From the NCBI RefSeq assembly GCF_051020975.1, contig NC_135034.1:744001-808000 (forward strand): a DNA stretch of 64,000 bases. Direction: 5' to 3'. The notes under the pieces were generated by a model. The model saw only the letters and a program-made list of their open reading frames with translations. It did no database searches and was not told the DNA's origin. Positions within the stretch are counted from its first letter, which is position 1. Each line of letters starts with the position of its first letter. Made by a program: the position numbers and the translations under genes. The DNA comes from Osmia lignaria lignaria. Its lineage: Eukaryota > Arthropoda > Insecta > Hymenoptera > Megachilidae. Shown here piece by piece: positions 15,682-28,105 of the stretch.

Positions 15682-18600
15682 TAATGTTATATACTAATCC
15701 CTGCCCACAGATCAATGTATATTTAATAGCGATATCATTATTACTATATCTACATTAGATATAATGTTATATACTGATCCCTGCCCACAGTTCAATGTAC
15801 CTATACTTAATAACAATATCATTAGTACTATATCCACATCATATATAATGTAATATACCGATTCCTTCCCACAGATCAACGTAGATTTAATAACATCATT
15901 CATACTATATCAACACTAGGTATAATGTAATATAGTGATTACATCCCACAGATCAAGGTACATTTAATAACAACATCATTCATACTATATCTACATTGGA
16001 TATAATGTATTATACTGGTCCCTTCCCACAGATCAAGGTGCCTACATTTAATAACAACATCATTCATACTATATCTTCATTGGATATAATGTAATATACT
16101 GATCCCTTCCCACAGGTCAATGTACATACAATAGCAAAATCGTTATTACTATATCTACATTAGGTATAATGTAATGTATTTACTACATCCTACAGATCAT
16201 TGTACATTTAATAAGATCATTCATGCTATAGCTAAATTGGATATAATGTAATATACTCACCCCTTCCCACAGATCAAGGTACCTACATTTAATAACAATA
16301 TCATTATTACTACATCTACATTAGATATAATGCAATATACGGATTCCTTCCCACAGATCAATGTACATTTAATAACAACATCATTCATACTATAACTACA
16401 TTGGATATAATGTAATATACTGATCCCTCCCCACAGATCAATGTACATTTTATAACAACATCATTCATACTATATCTACATTCGATATAATGTAATATAC
16501 TGATCCCTTCCCATACGTCAATGTACATATAATAGCAAAATCGTTATTACTATATCTACATTAGGTATAATGTAATATACTGATCCCTGCCCACAGATCA
16601 ATGTACCTACATTTAATAACAATATCATTAGTACTACGTCCACATTACATATAATGTAGTATACTGATTCCTTCTCACAGATCAGTGTAGATTTAATAAC
16701 AACATCCTTCATACTATATCAACACCAGGTATAATGTAATATACTGATCCCTTCCCACAGACCAAGGTGCCTACATTTAGTAACAATATCATTATTACTA
16801 TATCTACATTAGATATAATGTAATATCCTGATCCCTGCCCACCGGTCAATGTACATTTAATAACAACATCGTTCATACTATATCCACATTAGGTATAATG
16901 TAATATAGTGACTACGTCCCACAGATCAATGTACCTACATTTAATAACATTATCATTAATACTATATCTACATGAGACATAATGATATATACTAATCCCT
17001 GCCCACAGATCAATGTATATTTAATAGCGATATCATTATTACTATATCTACATTAGATATAATGTTATATACTGATCCCTGCCCACAGTTCAATGTTCCT
17101 ATACTTAATAACAATATCATTAGTACTATATCCACATCATATATAATGTAATATACTGATTCCTTCCCACAGATCAACGTAGATTTAATAACAACATCAT
17201 TCATACAATATCAACACTAGGTATAATGTAATATAGTGATTACATCCCACAGATCAAGGTACATTTTATAACAACATCGTTCATACTATATCTACGGTGG
17301 ATATAATGTAATATACTGATCCCTTCCCATAGACCAAGGTGCCTACATTTAGTAACAATATCATTCATACTATATCAACACTAGGTATAATGTAATATAG
17401 TGATTACATCCCACAGATCAAGGTACATTTTATAACAACATCGTTCATACTATATCTACATTGGATATAATGTAATATAATGATCCCTTCCCACAGACCA
17501 AGGTGCCTACATTTAGTAACAATATCATTATTACTATAACTACATTAGATATAATGTTATATACTGATCCCTGCCCACAGTTCATTGTACCTATACTTAA
17601 TAACAATATCATTAGTAGTATATCCACATCATATATAATGTAATATACTGATTCCTTCCCACAGATCAACGTAGATTTAATAACAACATCATTCATACTA
17701 TATCAACACTAGGTATAATGTAATATAGTGATTACATCCCACAGATCAAGGTACATTTTATAACAACATCGTTCATACTATATCTACATTGGATATAATA
17801 TAATATACTGATCCCTTCCGACAGATCAATGTACATTTAGTAACACCATCATTCATACTATATCTACACTGGATATAATACAATATACGGATTCCTCCCC
17901 ACAGATCAATGTACATTTTATAACAACATCATTCATACTATATCTACATTGGATATAATGTAATATACTGATCCCTTCCCATACATCAATGTACATATAA
18001 TAGCAAAATCGTTATTACTATATCTACATTACGTATAATGTAATATACTGATCCCTGCTCACAGATCATTGTACCTATATTTAATAACAATATCCTTAGT
18101 ACTATATCCACATTACACATAATGTAATATACTGATTCCTTCCCACAGATCAACGTACATTTAATAACAACAGCATTCATACTATATCAACACTGGGTAT
18201 AACGTAATATAGTGATTACATCCCACAGATCAAGGTACCCACATTTAATAACAATATCATTAGTGCTACGTCCACATTACATATAATGTAGTATACTGAT
18301 TCCTTCTCACAGATCAGTGTAGATTTAATAACACCATCATTCATACTATATCTACACGAGGTATAATGTAATATAGTGATTACATCCCACAGATCAATGT
18401 ACATATAACAACAACATCATTCATACTATATCTACATTGGATATAATGTAATATACTGATCCCTGCCCACCGGTCAATGTACATTTAATAACAACATCAT
18501 TCATACTATATCTACACGAGGTATAATGTAATATAGTGATTACGTCCCACAGATCAATGTACATATAACAACAACATCATTCATACTATATCTACATTGG

Positions 18601-19078
18601 ATATAATGTAATATACTGATCCCTTCCCACAGGTCAATGTACATACAATAGCAAAATCTTTATTACTATATCTACATTAGGTATAATGTAATGTATTCAC
18701 TACATCCTACAGATCATTGTACATTTAATAACATCATTCATGCTATAGCTAAGTTGGATATAATGTAATATACTGATCCTTTCCCACAGATCAAGGTAGC
18801 TACATTTAATAACATTATCATTAATACTATATCTACATGAGATATAATGTTATATACTAATCCCTGCCCACAGATCAATGTATATTTAATAGCGATATCA
18901 TTATTACTATATCTACATTAGATATAATGTTATGTACTGATCCCTGCCCACAGTTAAATGTACCTATACTTAATAACAATATCATTAGAACTATATCCAC
19001 ATCATAAATAATGTAATATACTGATTCCTTCCCACAGATCAACGTAGATTTAATAACAACATCATTCATACTATATCA
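15682..19078. repeat. Type I satellite, partial third higher-order copy
   Basis: This segment matches 1-3,395 at offset 15,681, including the 2,357 bp missing from the preceding copy. Identity with copy 1 ends near 19,078, where this copy continues 'tatcaatactagg' and copy 1 continues 'tatctgcattgg'. It also recurs at 39,086-42,482 (offset 23,404) as part of the 18-kb duplication. No gene is seen. Confidence 0.88.
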
Positions 19079-22049
19079 ATACTAGGTATAATGTAATATA
19101 GTGATTACATCCCAGAGATCAAGGTACATTTAATAATAACATCATTCATACTATATCTACATTGGATACAATGTAATATACTGATCCCTTCCCAAACGTC
19201 AATGTACATATAATAGCAAAATCGTTATTACTATATCTACACTAGGTATAATGTGATGTAGTGACTACATCCCACAGCTCGTTTTACATTTAATAAAAAC
19301 ATCATTCATGGTATAGCTAAATTGGATATAATGTTATATACTGATCCATTCCCACAGATCAATGTACATTTAGTAACACCATCATTCATACTATATCTAC
19401 ACTGGATATAATACAATATACGGATTCCTCCCCACAGATCAATGTACATTTTATAACAACATCATTCATACTATATCTACATTGGATATAATGTAATATA
19501 CTGATACCTTCCCAAACGTCAATGTACATATAATAGCAAAATCGTTATTACTATATCTATACTAGGTATAATGTAATATAGTGATTACATCCCACAGATC
19601 AAGGTACATTCTATATCGATATCATTATTACTATATCTACATTAGATAAAATGTAATATACCGATCCCTTCCCACAGATCAAGGTGCCTACATTTTGTAA
19701 CAATATCATTATTACTATATCTTCATAAGATATAATGAAATATACTAATCCCTGCCCACAGATCAATGTATATTTAGTAGCGATATCACTATTACTATAT
19801 CTACATTGGATACAATGTAATATACTGAACCCTCCCCACAGATCAATGTACCTACATTTAACAACAATATCATTAATACTACGTCCACATTGCATATAAT
19901 GTAATATGCTGATTCCTTGCCACAGATCAGTGTACATTTAATAACAACATGATTCATTACATATCTACATTGGGTACAATGTAATATAGTGATTACATCC
20001 CACAGAACAATGTACATGTAATATCGATATCATTACTACTATATCTACATTAGATATAATGTAATATACTGATCCCTGCCCATAGTTCAATGTACCTATA
20101 TTTAATAACAATATCATTAGTACTATATCCACATCACATATAATGTAATATACTGATTCCTTCCCACAGATCAATGTACATTTAACAACAGCATCATTCA
20201 TACTATGTCTACATTGGATATAATGTAATATACTGATCCCTTCCCACAGATCAATGTACATATAATAACAATATCATTATTACTATAACTACACTAGATA
20301 TAATGTATAAATACTGATTCCTTCCCTCAGATCAATGTACATTTAATATCGATATCATTATTACTATTTCTACATTAGATATAATGTAATATACTGATCC
20401 CTTCCCACAGATCAAGGTATCTACATATAATAACAATATCATTATTACTATATCTACACTAGATATAATGCAATATACGGATTCCTTCCCACAGATCAAT
20501 GTACATTTAATAACAACATCATTCGTACTATATCTGCATTGGATATAATGTAATATACTGATCCCTTCCCACAGGTCAATGTACATACAATAGCAAAATC
20601 GTTATTACTATATCTACATTACGTATAATGTAATGTACTTACTACATCCTACAGATCATTGTACATTTCATAACATCATTCATGCTATAGCTAAATTGGA
20701 TATAATGTAATATACTCACCCCTTCCCACAGATCAAGGTACCTACATTTAATAACAATATCATTATTACTACATCTACATTAGATATGAAGTAATATACT
20801 GATCCCTGCCCACAGTTCAATGTACCTATATTTAATAATTATATCATTAGTACTATATCCACATCATATATAATGTAATATACTGATTCCTTCCCACAGA
20901 TCAATGTACAGTAACAACAACATCATTCATGCTATGTCTACATTGGATATAATGTAATATACTGATCCCTTCCCACAGATCAATGTACATATAATAACAA
21001 TATCATTATTACTATAACTACACTAGATATAATGTAATATACTGATTCCTTCCCTCAGATCAATGTACATTTAATATCGATATCATTATTACTATTTCTA
21101 CATTAGATATAATGTAATATACTGATCCCTTCCCACAGATCAATGTACATTTGGTAACACCATCGTTCATACTATATCTACACTGGATATAATACAATAT
21201 ACGGATTCCTTCCCACAGATCATTGTACATTTAATAACATCATTCATGCTATAGCTAAATTGGATATAATGTAATATATTGATCCTCTCCCACAGATCAA
21301 GGTAGCTACATTTAATAACATTATCATTAATACTATATCTACATGAGATATAATTTTATATACTAATCCCTGCCCACAGATCAATGTATATTTAATAGCG
21401 ATATCATTATTACTATATCTACATTAGATATAATGTACTATACTGATCCCTGCCCACCGGTCAATGTACATTTAATAACAACATAGTTCATACTATATCT
21501 ACACGAGGTATAATGTAATATAGTGATTACATCCCACAGATCAATGTACATATAACAACAACATCATTCATACTATATCTACATTGGATATAATGTAATA
21601 TACTGATCCCTTCCCACAGGTCAATGTACATATAATAGCATAATCGTTATTACTATATCTACATTAGGTATAATGTAATGTATCAACTACATCCTACCGA
21701 TCATTGTACATTTAATAACATCATTAATCCTATAGCTAAATTGGATATGATGTAATATACTGATCCTTTCCCACAGATCAAGGTAGCTACATTTAATAAC
21801 AATATCATTATTACTACATCTATATTAGATATAAAGTAATATACTGATCCCTGCCCACAGTTCAATGTACCTATATTTAATAATAATATCATTAGTACTA
21901 TATCCACATCATATATAATGAAATATACTGATTCCTTCCCACAGATCAATGTACATTAACAACAACATCATTCATGCTGTAGCTAAATTGGATATAATGT
22001 AATATACTGATCCCTGCCCACAGATCAATGTACGTACATTTAATAACAA
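19079..22049. repeat. Type I satellite, segment repeated only at 42.5-45.5 kb
   Basis: This is tandem type I satellite with the same box order. It does not follow the 9-kb unit, but it has a near-identical copy at 42,483-45,453. Examples of differences between the two are A/C at 19,506/42,910, G/A at 21,165/44,569 and C/T at 21,684/45,088. It contains single copies of the 'taatatcgatatcatt' monomer that is doubled in the 1,949-bp units elsewhere. No gene is seen. Confidence 0.85.
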
Positions 22050-24202
22050 TATCATTAGTACTATGTCTACATTAGATATAATGTCATTTATACATTCATT
22101 CCCACAGAGCAATGTACATTTAATAACAATATCATTAGCACTATATCTACATGCGATATAATGTAATATACTGATTCATTCCCACAGATCAATGTACATT
22201 TAATCACAATATCATTAGTACTATATCTACATTGGATGTAATGTTATATACTGATTCATTCCCACAGATCAATGTACATTTAATACCAATATCATTAGTA
22301 CTATACCTATATTTTATATGTAATGTAGATTGAATAACAATATCATTATTACCATATCTACATTAGATATAATGTAATATACCGATTCATTCCCACAGAT
22401 CAATGTACATTTAATAACAGTATCATTAGTACTATACCTACATTAGATATGTAATGTAGATTTAATAACAATATCATTATTGCCATATCTACATTAGATA
22501 GAGTGCAATATACGGATACGTTCCCACAGATCAATGTTCATTTAATAACAATATCATTGATATTATGTCTACATTCCATATGTAGTGTACATTTAACAAC
22601 AAAATCGTTATTACCATATCTACATACGATAAAGTGTAATATACTGATTCCTTCCCACAGATCAATGGACATTTAATAACAATATCATTAGTACTATACC
22701 AACATTAAATATGTAACGTAGATTTAATAACAATATCATTATTACCATGTCTACATTAGATACAATGTAATATACTGATTCCTTCCCACAGATCAATGTA
22801 CATTTAATAACAGTATCATTATTTCTATATCTACACTAGATATAATGTCATATACAGATTCATTCCAACAGATCAATTTACATTTAATCACAATATCGTT
22901 AGTACTATATCTACATTAAGTATGAAATGTAGATTTAATAACAATATGTTTATTACCATATCTACATTAGATATAATGTAATATGCTGATTCCTTCCCAC
23001 AGATCAATGTACATTTCATACCAATATCATTAGTACTATATCTACATTAGATATGTAATGTACAATTAATAACAATATTATTATTATCATATCAACATTA
23101 GATATAATGTAATATACTGATTACTACCGACAGATCAATGTAAATTTAATAACAATATCATTAACACATATCTACATTCGATATAACGTAATATACTGAT
23201 TCATTCCCGCAGATCAATGTACATTTAATAACAATAACATTATTACTATATGTACAATATATATAATGTCATGTACAGATTCATTCAAACAGATCAATGT
23301 ACATTTAATCACAATATCATTAGTACTATATCTACATTCGATATAATGTAATATACTGATTCATTCCCACAGATCAATGTACATTTAACAACAATATCAT
23401 TTTTACTATTTGTACAGTAGATATAATGTCATATTCAGATTCATTCCCGCAGATCAAAGTACATTTAATAACAATATCATTAGTACTACATCTACATTCG
23501 ATATAATGTAATATACTGATTCCTTCCCACAGATCAATGTACATTTGATAGCAATATCATTATTACTACATCCACATTAGATATGTAATGTACATTTAAT
23601 ATGAATATCATCGGTACTATATCTACATTCGATATAATGTAATATACTGATACCTTCCCACAGATCAATGTACATTTAATAACAATATCATTGGTACCAT
23701 ATCTACATTCGATACAATGTAACATAATGTTTCATTCCCACAGATCAATCTACATTTAATAACAATATCATTATTACCATCTCTACATTAGATATAATGT
23801 CATTTACAGATTCATTCCCACAGATCAATGTACATTTAATACCAATATCATTAGTACTATATCTACGTTAGATATGTAATGTACAATTAATAGCAATATT
23901 ATTATTACCATATCTACATTAGATATAATGTAATGTACTGATTCATTCCCATAGATCAATGTACATTTAATAACAATATCATTAGTACTATACCTACATT
24001 AAATATGTAATGTAGATTTAATAACAATATCATTATTACTATATCTACAATAGATATAATGTCCTGTACAGATTCATTCCAACAGATCAATGTACATTTA
24101 ATCACAATATCATTAGTACTATATCTACATTCGATATAATGTAATCTACTTATTCGTTCCCACAGATCAATGTACATATAATACCAATATCATTAGTACT
24201 AT

Positions 24203-24228
24203 ATCTACATTAGATATCTACATTAGAT
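24203..24228. repeat. 13-bp microduplication inside a monomer
   Basis: ATCTACATTAGAT occurs twice in direct succession, giving a local stutter of the dyad arm. The same doubling is at 47,607-47,632 in the 18-kb copy, so it predates that duplication. Confidence 0.85.
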
Positions 24229-27200
24229 ATGTAATGTAGAATTAATAACAATATTATGATTACTATATCTAAATTTCATATAATGTAATATACTGATTCA
24301 TTCCCACAGATCAAAGTACATTTAATCACAATATCATTAGTACTATATCTGCATTACATGTTCATTTAATATCATTATTACCATATCTACATTAGATATT
24401 ATGTAATATACTCATTCCTTCCCACAGATCAATGTACATTTAGTAACAATATCATTAGTACTATATCTGCATTAGATATGTAATGTACATTTAATACCAA
24501 TATCATTAGTAGTATGTCTACATTAGATATGTAATGTACATTTAATAACAGTATTATTATTATCATATCTACATTAGATATAATGTAATATACTGATTCA
24601 TTCCCACAGACCAATGCACATTTAATCACAATATCATTAGTACTATTCCTACATTAGATATGTAATGTAGATTTAATAACAATATCATTATTACCATATC
24701 TACATTAGATATAATGCCATATACTGATTCCTTTCCACACATCAATGTAGATTTAATAACAATATCATTAGTACTATATCTACATTCGATATAATGTGAT
24801 ATACTTATTCGTTCCCACAGATCAATGTACATTTAATAACAATATCATTAGTACTATATCTACATTAGATATGTAATGTTCATTTAATAACAATATCATT
24901 AGTACTACATCTACATCCGATATAATGTAATATACTGATTCCTTCCCACAGATCAATGTACATTTGATAGCAATATCATTATTACTACATCCACATTAGA
25001 TATGTAATGTACATTTAATATGAATATCATTGGTACTATATCTACATTCGATATAATGTATTATACCGATTCCTTCCCATAGATCAATGTACATCTAATA
25101 CCAATATCATTAGTACCATATCTACATTCGACATAATGTAATATACTGATTCCTCCCGACAGATCAATGTTCATTTGATAATAATATCATTAGTACTATA
25201 TCTACATTGGATATAATGTTATATACTGATTCATTCCCACAGATCAATGTAGATATAATACCAATATCATTAGTACTATATCTACGTTAGATATGTAATG
25301 TACAATTAATAGCAATATTATTATTACCATATCTACATTAGATATAATGCAATATACTGATTCATTCCCATAGATCAATGTACATTTAATAACAATATCG
25401 TTAGTACTATACCTACATTAAATATGTAATGTAGATTTAATAACAATATCATTATTACTATATCTACAATAGATATAATGTCCTGTACAGATTCATTCCA
25501 ACAGATCAATGTACATTTAATCACAATATCATTATTACCATATCTACATTAGATATTATGTAATATACTCATTCCTTCCCACAGATCAAAGTACATTTAA
25601 TAACAATATCATTAGTACTATATCTGCATTAGATATGTAATGTACATTTAATACCAATATCATTAGTAGTATATCTACATTAGATATGTAATGTACGTTT
25701 AATAACAATATCATTATTACCATATCCACATTAGATATAAGGTAATCTACTGATTACTACACACAGATCAGTGTACAATTAATAACAATGTCATTAGTAC
25801 TACATCTACATTCGATATTATTTAATATACTGATTTATTACCACAGATCAATGTACATTTAATAACAATATCATTATTACCATATCTACATTAGATATTA
25901 TGTAATATACTGATTCCTTCCCACAGATCAATGTACATTTAATACCAATATCATTAGTACTATATCTACATTAGATATAAGGTAATCTACTGATTACTAC
26001 ACACAGATCAGTGTACAATTAATAACAATGTCATTAGTACTACATCTACATTCGATATTACTTAATATACTGATTTATTCCCACAGATCAGTGTACATTT
26101 AATACCAATATCATTAGTATTATATCCACATTAGATATGTAATGTTCACTTAATGACAATATCATTATTACTATATCTACAATAGATATAATGTAATATA
26201 CGGATTCATTCCCACAGATCAGTGTACATTTAATACCAACATCATCAGTACTATATCTACATTAGATATGTAATGTTCATTTAATAACAATATCATTATT
26301 ACCATATCTACATTAGATATAATGTAATATACTGATTCCTTCCCACAGATCAATGTACATTTATTAACAATATCATTGGTACTATATCTACATTCGATAT
26401 AATGTAATATACTGATTCATTCCCACAGATCAATGTACATTTAATAGTGATATCATTATTACTATATCTACATTACATCAAATGTAATGTACTGATTTCT
26501 TCCCACAGATCAAGATACCTATGTTTAGTGACAACATCATTAGTACTATATCTACATTCGATATAATGTAATATACTGATTCATTCCCACAGATCAATGT
26601 ACATTTAATAACAATATCATTAGTACTATATCTACATTAGATATGTAATGTTCATTTAATAACAATATCATTATTACCATATCTTCATTACATATTATGT
26701 AATATACTGATTCCTTCCCACAGATCAATGTACATTTAATCACAATATCATTATTACTATATCTACAGTAGATATATTGTCATATTCAGATTCATTCCCA
26801 CAGATCGAAGTACATTTATTCACAATATCATTATACTATATCTACATTAGATATGTAATGTACATTTAATACCAATATCATTATTACCATACCTACATTG
26901 GATATTATGTAATATACTGATTCCTTCCCACAGATCAATGTACATTTGATGACAATATCATTAGTACTATATCCACATTCGATATAATGTAATATACTTA
27001 TTCGCTCCCACAGACCAATGTACATATAATACCAATATCATTAATCCAATTTCTACATTAGATATGCAATGTACATTTAATAACAATATCATTATTACCA
27101 TATCTACATTAGATATAATGTAATATACTGATTCATTCCCACAGATCAATGTGCATATAATCCCAATATCATTGGTACTATATCTACATTACATATGTAA

Positions 27201-27533
27201 TGTACATTTAATAACAATATCATTATTACCATATCCACATTAAATATAATGCAATATACTGATTCATTCCCACAGATCAGTGTACACTTAATACCAATAT
27301 CATTAGTACTATATCTACATTCGATATAATGTAATATACTGATTCATTCCGACAGATTAATGTACATTTAATAACAATATCATTATTACTATATCTACAA
27401 TAGATATGTAATGTTCATTTAATAACAATATCATTATTACCATACCTACAGTAGATATAATGTCATTTACAGATTCATTCCCACAGATCAATGTACCTTT
27501 AATAACAATATCATTAGTACTATATCTACATTA

Positions 27534-27686
27534 GATATGTAATGATCATTTAAAAACAATATCATTATTACCATATCTACATTAGATATGTAATGTACAT
27601 TTAATACCAATATTATTAGTAGTATATCTACATTAGATATGTAATGTACATTTAATAACAGTATTATTATTATCATATCTACATTA
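27534..27686. repeat. Three consecutive 51-bp short monomers
   Basis: Three 51-bp monomers starting 'gatatgtaatg' follow one another without an intervening 80-bp monomer. The same triplet is at 51,462-51,614 and again at 48,352-48,504, the latter just inside and beyond the 524-bp extra segment. Because 51 is a multiple of three, such runs keep one frame open without implying coding. Confidence 0.85.
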
Positions 27687-28105
27687 GATATAAGGTAATC
27701 TACTGATTACTACACACAGATCAATGTACAATTAATAACAATGTCATTAGTACTACATCTACATTCGATATTATTTAATATACTGATTCATTCCCACAGA
27801 TGATTGTACATTTAATAACAATACCATTAGTACTATATCTACATTAGATATAATGACATATACAGATTCATTCCCACAGATCAATGTACATTTAATAAGA
27901 ATATCATTATTACCATATCTACATTAGATAGTATGTAATATACTGATTCCTTCACACAGATCAATGTACATTTAATAACAATATCATTAGTACTATATCT
28001 ACATTCGATATAATGTAACATACTGATTCATTCCCACAGATCAGTGTACATTTAATTCCAATATCATTAGTATTATATCCACATTAGATATGCAATGTTC
28101 ATTTA

